Part shown: positions 35,313 through 44,092 of the stretch, in pieces
How the letters are laid out: each line of letters starts with the position of its first letter
Position numbering within the stretch: the stretch's first letter is position 1
Translations under genes and position numbers: made by a program
The notes under the pieces: model-generated
The model's input: only the letters and a program-made list of their open reading frames with translations
Told to the model about the DNA's origin: nothing
Databases searched by the model: none
Assembly: GCA_903840265.1 (NCBI GenBank)
Contig: CAIMFH010000063.1
Span: 1-48,586, forward strand
Direction: 5' to 3'
Source: an uncultured Schlesneria sp.
GTDB lineage: Bacteria; Planctomycetota; Planctomycetia; Planctomycetales; Planctomycetaceae
Length of the DNA: 48,586 nucleotides

Positions 35313-36737
35313 TCACAATATTGGTGAAAACATCACGCAGAACCGTTCTTGCAGACGCTCCCACGTCGAACGTCCTGCCCAGTTGATCAACTCGATGCGA
35401 TGGGCCTGTTTCTTGTCTTCATCGAAATGAAATTCGAGTTGTTCGGCAATACTCAGGTCATACAGCACCACGCCGACTTCAAAATTCAGAAACAGGCTGC
35501 GCGCGTCGAAGTTGGCCGTCCCCACCAGCGACCAGCATCCGTCGATGGTCAGCACCTTAGGATGGAACTGCCCTGCCTGGTACTCATAAACCTCAACCCC
35601 GGCTGAAAGCAATGTGTCATAGTATCCGCGGGCGGCCTGCCGAGTCGCCCAGTACGTTTTTGGACCGGACAGCATCACCCGCGTGCGCACTCCGCGAAGC
35701 GCGGCCGCTTCCAAGGCGGCGACCAGAGGCGGCGTTGGCACGAAATAAGAAGTGGACAGCGTACACTGCTGTTCGGCTCGATTGATGGCCGCGAACATCA
35801 GCGAATGAAACTCTTCTCCTTCGGCATCGGGCCCGCCGGCAATCACCTGAGCACAATGGCTGCCGAGTTCCATCGGGGTTGGGAAGTCGCTGAGGACCGG
35901 GTCTTCGCCCGTGGCATAGTGCCAGTCTGTCAGGAAGACTTCTTGAAGCTGCAGGACGGTCGGTCCTTGCAGCCGCAGGTGAGTGTCACGCCACAGGCCG
36001 AAGAACTTGTCGCGGCCCAGGTATTCGTCGCCGACATTCATGCCCCCCGTAAAACCAATCATTCCATCGACGATCACGATCTTGCGGTGGCTGCGCAGGT
36101 TGATGGACCACCGTTCGCGCAGGGACTGACCGGGAACAAACGTCGCCACGCGAATGCCCACATCGCGCATCGGCTTCAAGAACTGTCCCGTCAGCCGTCC
36201 CGAGCCGAGCGTGTCATACAGGAAGCGAACCTGGACCCCTTGCCGTGCCTTTTCGATCAACAGATCGCGGATCTCGGTTCCCAGCTTGTCAGGTTGCCAG
36301 ATGTAGTACTCCAGGTGAATCGATGTCTTCGCCTCGGCGATCGCCAATTTGATTTCGTCGAACGTCTGATGAGCGTCCGTCAGCAATTGGATTCGATTGT
36401 CGACCGTCGCACGCGTCGTCGAGACTCGTTCCGCGACTCGCAACAGATCCTGCTGCGGTCGATTCAACGTCTCGACAGCAACCTGATGGCCGGCCAGTTC
36501 GGGCAACATCTGACGAACCGAGATCGAGGCGGCTCGACGGCTGATGACTCGGCGTTGGACTCGATTGATGCCGAAGATCAAAAACAGGAACGCGCCAAAG
36601 TAAGGCATGGTCACGATCGCCATCACCCAGGCCACGGTCGACACCGGCTGACGTTTCGGAGTCAGCAGTACGATCGGCAATAGCGCCAGCGTGACAAAGT
36701 AGCCTAGAAATGTGATGACAGCGAAAATGGTCTGCAT
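35313..36737 (-). CDS. cls: Cardiolipin synthase (phospholipase D superfamily)
   Basis: This 474-residue enzyme makes cardiolipin from phosphatidylglycerol in the cytoplasmic membrane. The N-terminus has two hydrophobic segments (FAVITFLGYFVTLALLPIVLL and TVAWVMAIVTMPYFGAFLFLIFG). The two HKD motifs are SHRKIVIVDGMIGFTGGMN and FHPKVLTIDGCWSLVGTANFD. EYYIWQPDKLGTEI and LWRDTHLRLQGP are also typical. Length and layout match ClsA-type enzymes. It starts at the ATG at 36737, without a strong Shine-Dalgarno site. Confidence 0.95.
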   Translation of the reverse strand: MQTIFAVITFLGYFVTLALLPIVLLTPKRQPVSTVAWVMAIVTMPYFGAFLFLIFGINRVQRRVISRRAASISVRQMLPELAGHQVAVETLNRPQQDLLRVAERVSTTRATVDNRIQLLTDAHQTFDEIKLAIAEAKTSIHLEYYIWQPDKLGTEIRDLLIEKARQGVQVRFLYDTLGSGRLTGQFLKPMRDVGIRVATFVPGQSLRERWSINLRSHRKIVIVDGMIGFTGGMNVGDEYLGRDKFFGLWRDTHLRLQGPTVLQLQEVFLTDWHYATGEDPVLSDFPTPMELGSHCAQVIAGGPDAEGEEFHSLMFAAINRAEQQCTLSTSYFVPTPPLVAALEAAALRGVRTRVMLSGPKTYWATRQAARGYYDTLLSAGVEVYEYQAGQFHPKVLTIDGCWSLVGTANFDARSLFLNFEVGVVLYDLSIAEQLEFHFDEDKKQAHRIELINWAGRSTWERLQERFCVMFSPIL

Positions 36738-37079
36738 ACGCGATGTGAATCAAAAGTGGCGTCGTCTGAGGTAGGCTCCCTAGCATAGACCGACACATCA
36801 AGGCGTGGAAGGATGCCGTTCAACAAAGTCGCCCCACTCATTTGTATTAGGTGAGCCGCGCTGCGTCAGCACGCGGACTCTTCGCTGCAGAGTAATTGTG
36901 GTGATGAAAGATCTAATGGAATTCGCTGGTGCCATCTTCGGTTCAGCGTTCCGTGTCCATCGGGTCCGCGTGCTAACGCAGCGCGGCTCACCTGAAGCTA
37001 TTTAGCGGTGCCTCATAGTAGACGGCCAGATCGACAGTGGGCTCTCTTCTCACGGAGTAAGAAGGCTACTTGCTGGACA
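36738..37079. other. Spacer holding an inverted repeat element
   Basis: No gene is credible here. The main content is the 145 bp inverted repeat at 36849-36993. The left part should hold the promoter of the cardiolipin synthase gene. Confidence 0.5.
36849..36993. repeat. Inverted repeat element, 145 bp with 30 bp arms
   Basis: Arms 36849-36878 (beginning AGGTGAGCCGCGCTGCG) and 36964-36993 pair at 29 of 30 positions. The arms are very GC-rich, while the 85 base middle is AT-richer and has no open frame. It looks like a small non-autonomous element. No target duplication could be confirmed. Confidence 0.9.
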
Positions 37080-38462
37080 CTACGCCAGCAGATCCGCCAC
37101 CACTTCGCCACCGGGGACCACCTGATAAGGTCGCTGGAACTGATCGTGGATTTCCGTGGTCGGCAGCACCCCCAGGGCGCGGTAGATCGTGGAGACGATG
37201 TCGCCGGGAACCAGTGGATGCGACGCCGGGAAGGCCCCCGTGCTGTCGCTGCTGCCGTAGATCAGGCCGCGATTGAAGCCGCCGCCGGTCAGCATCAGGC
37301 TGTAGCAGAAGTTCCAGTGATCGCGACCGGCGTTGTTGCCGTTGATCTTGGGAGTGCGACCGAAGTCACCAAAGACCGCCACCAAGGTTCGATCGAGCAT
37401 CCCTCGGTCGACAAGGTCGGTCACCAGGCTGGAGTAAGCGGCATCGAGTTGTGGCAGCAGAGTCGACTTCAACATGTTGAAGTTGTTGCCGTGAGTATCC
37501 CAGGTCGCGTTGGCATCCGGTGCCCACGAAATCGTGACGACTCGGGTTCCCGCCTGAATCAGCCGCCGAGCGAGCAGGGCACTTTGACCGTAAATGTTGC
37601 GACCATAGCTCTCGCGAACTTTGTCGGACTCTTCGGATAGACGGAATGCACGTTGAGTGATTTCGGACGACAGGATATCGAGTGCCCGCTCCTGCATTCG
37701 CGACATCTCGCCCTGAGCAGATCGAGTCCCCACCGAGGCGATTCCCGTCGCTTCAAACAGTTGGCGTCGCGCGGTCAATCGCTGGTTGTTCACTTCGTTC
37801 TGCAGAGTCAACTCGGGAACGCGGAAGTCGGCGGCGTTGGGATCCTGCAGCACGAACAGCGGGTCGTAGGAATGGCCCAGGAAACCGCCAAAGAAGCCGG
37901 GTTGAGGCGGCCCGCCGGCTCCCTCTTTGGTCATGTAGGGGAGATGAACCTGAGGCAACGTGCTGGCTGCGGTCGGACGCAGCCGAGCCATGATGCCACC
38001 CAGGCAAGGGTGATCCGTCGGGCGAGTCCCACCACCTTGCTCGCCGCGATCGTGTCCGGTGAGCGATGCATAGACCGCCGCGGCGTGCGAGTTATTGACG
38101 CTGTGATTCATCGATCGGACGACCGTCGACAAGTGCATCTGCTGCGCCATCCGCGGCAGGTGTTCGCTCATTTGATAACCGGGGAGCGATGTCGAAATCG
38201 ACTTGAATTCACCGCGAATGCCATCGGGCGCATTCGGCTTCATGTCCCACATGTCGAGGTGGCTGGGTCCACCATTCAGGAACAGCAGAATGCAATTGTC
38301 CGCCATCGGTTTCAGATGGCTCTGCGCAGACGCGTTCTCGCTGGCCAACAGGTTCGGCAACGACAGGCCCAACCCGGCCATTCCCAAGCTACCAACCTGT
38401 AGAACTCGTCGCCGCGAAACGGCGTGACGACGCAGGGACGCTTCATTCATCTGATCGGACAT
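37080..38462 (-). CDS. DUF1501 family protein (sulfatase-like fold), Tat-exported
   Basis: This 460-residue protein carries a twin-arginine leader: SRRRVLQVGSLGMAGLGLSLPNLL. The core shows CILLFLNGGPSHLDMWDMKPNAPDGIRGEF, HSVNNSHAAAVYASLTG and VAVFGDFGRTPKINGNNAGRDHWN, all typical of DUF1501. These proteins are abundant in planctomycetes and resemble alkaline phosphatase/sulfatase folds; their activity is not established. I use the ATG at 38462, five bases after GGAG, instead of the longer frame to 38513. Confidence 0.94.
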   Translation of the reverse strand: MSDQMNEASLRRHAVSRRRVLQVGSLGMAGLGLSLPNLLASENASAQSHLKPMADNCILLFLNGGPSHLDMWDMKPNAPDGIRGEFKSISTSLPGYQMSEHLPRMAQQMHLSTVVRSMNHSVNNSHAAAVYASLTGHDRGEQGGGTRPTDHPCLGGIMARLRPTAASTLPQVHLPYMTKEGAGGPPQPGFFGGFLGHSYDPLFVLQDPNAADFRVPELTLQNEVNNQRLTARRQLFEATGIASVGTRSAQGEMSRMQERALDILSSEITQRAFRLSEESDKVRESYGRNIYGQSALLARRLIQAGTRVVTISWAPDANATWDTHGNNFNMLKSTLLPQLDAAYSSLVTDLVDRGMLDRTLVAVFGDFGRTPKINGNNAGRDHWNFCYSLMLTGGGFNRGLIYGSSDSTGAFPASHPLVPGDIVSTIYRALGVLPTTEIHDQFQRPYQVVPGGEVVADLLA

Positions 38463-38588
38463 CGCCATCTCCACAACCGTGGGCACCGCAGTTGTCGGGC
38501 TCTGTGATACCATGACCCATCAGTCAATTGCAATGCTTGTTGTCTGGCGGGACAGCGTCACATCGAACATGGCGCTGTGCAAGCATCG

Positions 38589-38804
38589 CTAGCGAGTGTT
38601 CTTCACGATGCCAGCCATCATTAGGATTCCAAGTACAACCAGCCCGACTCCCAATAGCCCGTAGAAAATCCTGGCCCCGAATCTTCCAAAGATCGAGCTA
38701 AACAACCGGGCCTTGCGATGGTTCATGAACCAGTCCCAATTGAAGCTGGCCCCACAAAGGGAGAATAGACCGATTGCGACAAACAGCAGCCCGCCTAAAT
38801 CCAT
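38589..38804 (-). CDS. Small two-helix membrane protein, Imm17-like
   Basis: The protein is 71 residues. It has one hydrophobic segment LGGLLFVAIGLFSLCGASFNWDWFM, a basic loop with ARLFSSIFGRFGARIFYGLL, and a second segment GVGLVVLGILMMAGIV. This outline resembles the Imm17 family of small membrane proteins, some of which serve as immunity proteins; no toxin gene is next to it. GGAG lies nine bases before the ATG at 38804. A much longer open frame in phase to 39188 has an implausible Ser/Thr/Pro composition and overlaps the deacylase gene, so I discard that extension. Confidence 0.75.
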   Translation of the reverse strand: MDLGGLLFVAIGLFSLCGASFNWDWFMNHRKARLFSSIFGRFGARIFYGLLGVGLVVLGILMMAGIVKNTR

Positions 38805-38916
38805 GGACTTGATCTCCGCATTCGAACAACTATCGAAACTCGTTTGCGAATGGCAAGCCATCAACGAGTCTGCTTGATGTTGCGATGCAACGGCTTGTGA
38901 ATCAAGTCGATCAGCG

Positions 38917-39954
38917 TTACACAGGCCAACGTTGTTCGCGGCCGACGCACAGCACGAATTGCCCACGACGGACTCGGGCGGCCCAGGCTTGGGCGACGAT
39001 GAGGCCGTCGACTCCGGCTTGAACGGGCCACGCGGGCTCGTCGATGCGGTCGAAGTCGTGCAGGCGGCCGACGAGGTCTCCCTTTTTGACCTTGGCTCCG
39101 CAGGGAACGATCTCTTCGTAGTGGCCTGAGAACGGGGCGGGGACGTAACATTCGAAGTCGACGATGGCCGCGCACTTCTGCGTGCCATCGGCGTGGTGAG
39201 CGATCGGTTCGATCTTGCCGCTGAGCAGGCCGTGATTGATTGCAGCGGCTAAGACACCTTGTCGTCCATAGGTGACACCTTTTCGCAAAACCGCTTCGCC
39301 CCAGCCGAGTTCCGTGCCGACGGTGATCTTGCCCAGGCGTTCCGCTTCGCTGGTCAGCAAGCCCGGGGTGTTGTTCTGATAGACCATGATCATGGGGACG
39401 CCGAACCACCGCGCCGCTTCGGCTGTCTGTCGCGCTTGCTCGGGATCTTCGATCGGATGGAAGCTGGCGCAGAGATCGAAGCGGATCTGATTGCCGCCGG
39501 AATGCAGGTCGATCACGACATGGACCTGTGGCCAGATGTAGTCGCGAATGAAAGCCGACAGACGATGCGTGATCCCCGCCAGCGTCGGTTGTTTGCCCGC
39601 GCCGTCGACGAAAGCTCGGTTCAGGTTCACCCGATCTGCTTCGACGCTATCTCGCGTTCCCGTGCGGAACGATTCGACGTTCAGCACCGGGATGATAATG
39701 ATCCGGCCTTTGACGGCAGACGTTTCGATCTCGCCCAAGAGTTGCTTGAGAGCGACCGGGCCTTCGTATTCGTTGCCATGCGTCGACCCAATCGCCACCA
39801 ACCCCTTGCCGCGTTCGGCCTGTGGCCCGACCCAGACTGTGAGCGGGATTAGCTGAGCTCCCCACATCGTGTCATGTTCCAGCGCGACCCAGTAGTCGCG
39901 TCGTCCGGGTGATTCCAAGTCCAGATCAGCGGGCTTCACGACAAGGCGGGGCAT
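38917..39954 (-). CDS. Succinylglutamate desuccinylase/aspartoacylase family zinc hydrolase
   Basis: This 345-residue protein belongs to the AstE/ASPA group of metallocarboxypeptidase-fold deacylases. The zinc ligands are seen in STHGNEYEG (His and Glu) and in VIDLHSGG (His). The segment VNLNRAF and TELGWGE supply other active-site positions. AGGA stands seven bases before the ATG at 39954. It follows the enolase-superfamily gene by 54 bp and is probably cotranscribed, which suggests a pathway for N-acyl amino acid or acyl sugar-acid breakdown. The substrate is not readable. Confidence 0.92.
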   Translation of the reverse strand: MPRLVVKPADLDLESPGRRDYWVALEHDTMWGAQLIPLTVWVGPQAERGKGLVAIGSTHGNEYEGPVALKQLLGEIETSAVKGRIIIIPVLNVESFRTGTRDSVEADRVNLNRAFVDGAGKQPTLAGITHRLSAFIRDYIWPQVHVVIDLHSGGNQIRFDLCASFHPIEDPEQARQTAEAARWFGVPMIMVYQNNTPGLLTSEAERLGKITVGTELGWGEAVLRKGVTYGRQGVLAAAINHGLLSGKIEPIAHHADGTQKCAAIVDFECYVPAPFSGHYEEIVPCGAKVKKGDLVGRLHDFDRIDEPAWPVQAGVDGLIVAQAWAARVRRGQFVLCVGREQRWPV

Positions 39955-40008
39955 AGCAGATTCCTGACAGCAGTCGATGAATTGAACGTGACGATTTTCG
40001 CAGACGAT

Positions 40009-41142
40009 CTATCGAAACACTGTTCGCTTGCCGGCATATCGTTTGAGCTTGCCGAGGTCGATGTCCACGCCCAAACCTGGCGAGGTGGGGATCTTCAAAT
40101 TCCCTTCGGCATCAATCGTGAACGGCTCGGTGGTTAGGTCGTCGATGTAGGCACACGGTGTCAGATGCTCGACGTATCGTGCTTGTGGGATCGCCGCGCT
40201 GAACTGCAAATCGGCGGCCAGACCCATCGCCGTGTTCCATCCATGAGGAACCAGGCCAATATTGTGATCGAAGCACATCCACGCCAGGCGTCGTGATTCG
40301 GACAAGCCGCCATTCTTGGTACAGTCCGGCTGCAGGATGTCGACGGCGCGACGTTCGATCCACGGCAGGAACGATTGTCGTCGCGTCAGGACTTCGCACC
40401 CAGCTATCGGCACTGGTGAGACTCGCGTCAGTTCAATATAGCCTTCGATGTCATCAGGCGGGAGTGGCTCTTCGAACCAGGTGATGTTGTAATCTGCGAG
40501 CATCTTCGCTGTTTCGCGAGCCCAGTTCGTCCCGTGGGGCCAGAACTGCTCGCTGCCACCGGCATCGACCATCAAATCGACCCCGTCGCCAACAGTCTCT
40601 CTGGCGGTTCGGACCAGCAGTTCGTCGAATTTTCGATTGCGACGACCAAAAGGACGCCAGCCCATTTTGATCGCTTTGAAACCGCGAGCGACGACGCTTT
40701 CGAGCGTCTTGCTCAGGGCTTCGGGCTCATCAAACAGAATCGAACCATACGGCTTGATCCGGTCGCGATAGTTCCCGCCCAACAGCCGTGAGACCGGTTG
40801 CCCGCAGGCCTTCCCCATGATGTCCCACAGGGCGATATCAAGTCCGCTGATGGCATGCTCGACCGCACCGCCGCGGCCTTGCCAGAAGCTCGCTTGTCGC
40901 AGTGTTTCAGAGACCCGTTCGGGTTCGACGCCCGACTGCCCCTTGAGCAACGGCCAGAGCAGCGCGACGGCTCCTTCCACCAATGTGCCGGAGGTGAAGC
41001 AACCGCCCCAACCATAGATACCGCTGTCCGTGCGAATCTGCACGAGCGTATGCAGGTTCTCTTGCGGCTCATGTCCCTGAGGCCAGCCTCCATCAACGGT
41101 GGCACCGGTCAACGGAACGACTTCAACTTCAACAATGCGCAC
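40009..41142 (-). CDS. Mandelate racemase/muconate lactonising enzyme family (enolase superfamily)
   Basis: This 377-residue protein begins at a GTG (41142) eight bases after GGAG. The metal ligands appear in order: LMVDAGGS (Asp), WFEEPLPP (Glu) and IAGCEVLT (Glu). A lysine occurs in FKAIKMGWRP, but the second lysine of the mandelate racemase KxK is glycine. The C-terminal catalytic His lies in GLVPHGWN, following DILQPDCTKNGG. It is probably an acid-sugar dehydratase or related enzyme; the exact activity is open. Confidence 0.92.
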   Translation of the reverse strand: MRIVEVEVVPLTGATVDGGWPQGHEPQENLHTLVQIRTDSGIYGWGGCFTSGTLVEGAVALLWPLLKGQSGVEPERVSETLRQASFWQGRGGAVEHAISGLDIALWDIMGKACGQPVSRLLGGNYRDRIKPYGSILFDEPEALSKTLESVVARGFKAIKMGWRPFGRRNRKFDELLVRTARETVGDGVDLMVDAGGSEQFWPHGTNWARETAKMLADYNITWFEEPLPPDDIEGYIELTRVSPVPIAGCEVLTRRQSFLPWIERRAVDILQPDCTKNGGLSESRRLAWMCFDHNIGLVPHGWNTAMGLAADLQFSAAIPQARYVEHLTPCAYIDDLTTEPFTIDAEGNLKIPTSPGLGVDIDLGKLKRYAGKRTVFR

Positions 41143-41298
41143 TGCGGAATCTCCAGAATCTCGCGGCCTCGTTCACGCACAAACATCGCGTGTCAGTGTC
41201 CGATTGCGACGCTCGGAGATTCTGTGTCCCCTCATCCGCACTGTCAAACATGGCATCTACGGGCCGACACGATGAGTCACTGTCGGCTTCGGCAATCC

Positions 41299-41913
41299 TC
41301 AACGCGTCTTCGATGGGGCGATGTCGGCAACCGATCGACCTGCGACCGCTTGCAGTTCTTGAGCCTGGCCCCAGCGATACAGAATGAATCCCAGGATCAG
41401 CCCCAGCGCACTGGCCGACAGCACGGCGGCCGCACTTTGAGTGAACGTCGAGTTCTCGGCCGCGGCCTGCGTCGTTAATACCAGGCCGACAATGCTGATC
41501 AACAGGCTGATGGCGTCTGAAATGATCTCTTTGGGGCTGAACCCCATTCGAGTCAGCACGATCAATTTTCCAAGGACCAGTTGCAGTGTGTAGCTGACGA
41601 CTCCAGCACTCATGAGAGCGAACGCGATCCAATGGAAAGCCGGGAACGACAGCGATTCGGCGACCGAGTAAATCGGTTGCAGAATCCCCGCAGCGGCCTT
41701 TTGAGCCCGTGGGTCATGATCCAGCACGTCGGCGATCTTGTTGACTTCGGCCTTCGCCTCATCCTTGAGTTTTTCGGTCGATTCCTTCACCTGCTCTGTC
41801 GTCGAATGTTCGGCGGCTGGTTTATCGACTGGGGCAACAGGCTTGTCCTGACCTTGAGCGAAGACCGTTGCCAGTGCAACGAGGACCAAAGCAAACATTC
41901 CTGAGCGACCCAT
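41299..41913 (-). CDS. Exported or membrane protein with signal peptide and three hydrophobic segments
   Basis: From the ATG at 41913 the protein has 204 residues. The N-terminus MGRSGMFALVLVALATVFAQGQ is a signal peptide. A charged, Lys/Glu-rich helical stretch follows (TTEQVKESTEKLKDEAKAEVNKIADVL), then three hydrophobic segments (AFHWIAFALMSAGVVSYTLQLVLGKL, DAISLLISIVGLVLTT and SAAAVLSASALGLILGFILYRWG). No family is recognised. The longer frame to 42111 would overlap the stop of the glycosyltransferase upstream. An AAGGG lies about ten bases before the ATG. Confidence 0.75.
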   Translation of the reverse strand: MGRSGMFALVLVALATVFAQGQDKPVAPVDKPAAEHSTTEQVKESTEKLKDEAKAEVNKIADVLDHDPRAQKAAAGILQPIYSVAESLSFPAFHWIAFALMSAGVVSYTLQLVLGKLIVLTRMGFSPKEIISDAISLLISIVGLVLTTQAAAENSTFTQSAAAVLSASALGLILGFILYRWGQAQELQAVAGRSVADIAPSKTR

Positions 41914-42100
41914 TGTGGCAATCCCTTGTCCGTTGAAGAAGATGAACCCGATTCGACTTGAATTGACGAAGCAACTCGGCCTGAAGTGGGCCAAGCCAGT
42001 TGCGCTCGTCAATCTGGCGCCGGGTAAAGCGGATTCTACACGGGAAACGGAAATTGTCTGCGTCAGATCTTTGTGACCGCCAATCCCCTTCGTGCAATCA

Positions 42101-43561
42101 TCAAGCAGCACGCCTGATTGGGGCGGCTTCTGGCCCCACGGGAGCTATTATTCCGGGATGATGAGGCAGCCCAAACAAATCGAGAATCCGATCCGCTGCT
42201 CGCTCAACCGAGTACTGAGCCGCAATCTGGGGAGCAGCATTTGAGAGCTTTTTGTGGAGGGTTTGATTCGTCAACAGCAGTTCCAGTTGGCTCGCCAGAT
42301 CTCCTGAATCCCATGAGCGGAAGTTCAAGCCACCTTGCAGGCCATTGAAAAAGGGAAGCTCTGCGACTCCACCCGTGTCTGGCACAACGACTGGCGTTCC
42401 CTGTGCCATCGCTTCGACAGGAACCATCCCGAACGGCTCGGCGTGGATCGAGGGATAGACAATGCAGTTGCTGGTCCGGAAGAGAGCCGACCGGATCTCG
42501 TTTGAGAGAAAGTCGCTCGACAGTACCGGCAATCGCATCACTTGAGCAATCTGTTTGCAGGCGATCCTGTATCGCGAGCCAAACGCGGTAGGACCGCAGA
42601 TCGCCAGTTGAAATTCGAGACCGCGTTCTCGCAGGATCTTGGCGGCATACAGCAGCAGATCGATCCCCTTTTCGGAATCGCGACGACCCAGATAGGCAAT
42701 CAGCGGCAGATTCGGGTTGTAGCTGGGGAAGTGCTTTTGGACCAGTCCCTTCGCTACGTCCCCGTCCATCGCTGGCCCCAACGGGACGCCGGGTGCAGCG
42801 ACCTGCAGATCCGTCAATGGCAAGCCAACTTCCTCGTGGATTCGCTTTGAGTACGAATTACTGACAGAGATTGCTGGCAATCCGGCCATCTGCGTCGTCT
42901 CGCGAAGACGTTGATAGAGGTTTTCCTCCAGGCCCATCTTCAACGCATACGGGGTGTAGGTCTCGTATCCTTGGAACTGGACCATATATTTCAACGGGTA
43001 CGGAACGTGTGCTCGAGCGGCCTCAACAAATGGAGCGGACAACTCGATCGTCTGCAGGCTGTGAGTCACTCCAGCGGCGGTGAGTTCACGTGCGAAGCGG
43101 CGTATCAGTCGCTGATCGGTGCCAACTCCTTCGCAAACAACTTTGATCATTCCACGCAACGTCCCGGCAACCATCCAGGGAATCTGCTGCGATAATGCCG
43201 ATCGCCAGCGTTCGCTTATGACTGAACTGAACAGCATTCCGATCGCGTCCAGCGTGCCGGAGACCCGACCCGTGGCATAGCGGAAAGAATGAAACAACCA
43301 CCGCTCGGGAATGCCAGGTGTCAGTGGTGAACGATCCGGCTTGTCGACGATCCACCAGGCATGCACCGGGAATCCGCGGCGGTGCAGCTCGTTAGCCAGG
43401 CGCACCTCAAGGATTTGGGCACCATTCACCGACCCGCCGAGGAAAACAAACCCGAATACAGGAGGTTGCCCGGTCTTAACTCTGGGTAAATTAAGCATTG
43501 TGGGAATCTGCTGTTGAGGCTGAATCAGCTTGGGAATCGTGGAGGAGCTACCCTCTGGCAT
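42101..43561 (-). CDS. Glycosyltransferase family 4 (GT-B fold)
   Basis: This 486-residue glycosyltransferase has FGFVFLGGSVNGAQILEVRLANELHRRG at the start, IAYLGRRDSEKGIDLLLYAAKIL in the second domain, and the motif YPSIHAEPFGMVPVEAMAQGTPVVVPDTGGVAELP. It lies away from the polysaccharide locus, beside a small membrane protein and the acyl reductase. The exact start is unclear: the ATG at 43498 is an alternative. The protein ends in PIRRAA, the same tail type as several enzymes of the locus at 1-18 kb. Confidence 0.87.
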   Translation of the reverse strand: MPEGSSSTIPKLIQPQQQIPTMLNLPRVKTGQPPVFGFVFLGGSVNGAQILEVRLANELHRRGFPVHAWWIVDKPDRSPLTPGIPERWLFHSFRYATGRVSGTLDAIGMLFSSVISERWRSALSQQIPWMVAGTLRGMIKVVCEGVGTDQRLIRRFARELTAAGVTHSLQTIELSAPFVEAARAHVPYPLKYMVQFQGYETYTPYALKMGLEENLYQRLRETTQMAGLPAISVSNSYSKRIHEEVGLPLTDLQVAAPGVPLGPAMDGDVAKGLVQKHFPSYNPNLPLIAYLGRRDSEKGIDLLLYAAKILRERGLEFQLAICGPTAFGSRYRIACKQIAQVMRLPVLSSDFLSNEIRSALFRTSNCIVYPSIHAEPFGMVPVEAMAQGTPVVVPDTGGVAELPFFNGLQGGLNFRSWDSGDLASQLELLLTNQTLHKKLSNAAPQIAAQYSVERAADRILDLFGLPHHPGIIAPVGPEAAPIRRAA

Positions 43562-44092
43562 CGACCTGGGCTCGATGGGCGATTCAGACGGAATCGATTC
43601 GCCGAGAGCATGTTGCGCACTCAGAAGAGTTTATCCCGACTACCTAACCCAGAAAAAAGTCACAGAATTGGCAGCTCCACGAAACAGCATATTCGCGACA
43701 CAACACACTTATCAGTAATATGTTACACCAGCGATAGTGGCGACTTTCCGCTCAAATTCGAGCGTGCAGGTACTCCCCCTTGGTGTATAATTCGGCTATG
43801 ATACTCCGGCTTTTGGTGACGCCATTGGCAGAATCGGCAATTATTGCAAGTAGGAGCGGCTGTAGGGATTCGCTATTCAATGCGGGTCGAATCTGTTCCG
43901 AGATGAATGTCGGTCAACGCAGTCATACTGCCACCGACAGAGAAATGAATGACGCATGTTTGGCCGCGTCGATGAGTTGTTCGACGAGCAAAAGATAGAG
44001 TTGGTCACGGCCTGTGGGAAACTGGCGCTGAAAATGCAAAGGTGAACCAGGGACTTGGTGAACCTACGACATTATTCCGGAAACTTTGCCAT
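43562..44092. other. Divergent promoter region with a possible tiny gene
   Basis: The glycosyltransferase and acyl reductase genes read away from each other. A TATAAT occurs at 43786-43791, but no good -35 box goes with it. An ATG at 43956 opens 29 codons (MFGRVDELFDEQKIELVTACGKLALKMQR) ending at 44045; it has no clear ribosome site and I call it only possible. Confidence 0.35.

Noticed and set aside
38861-39409. 182-codon Arg/Pro-rich minus-strand frame
   Set aside because: It is out of phase within the AstE-like deacylase gene and has no start signal or known domain.
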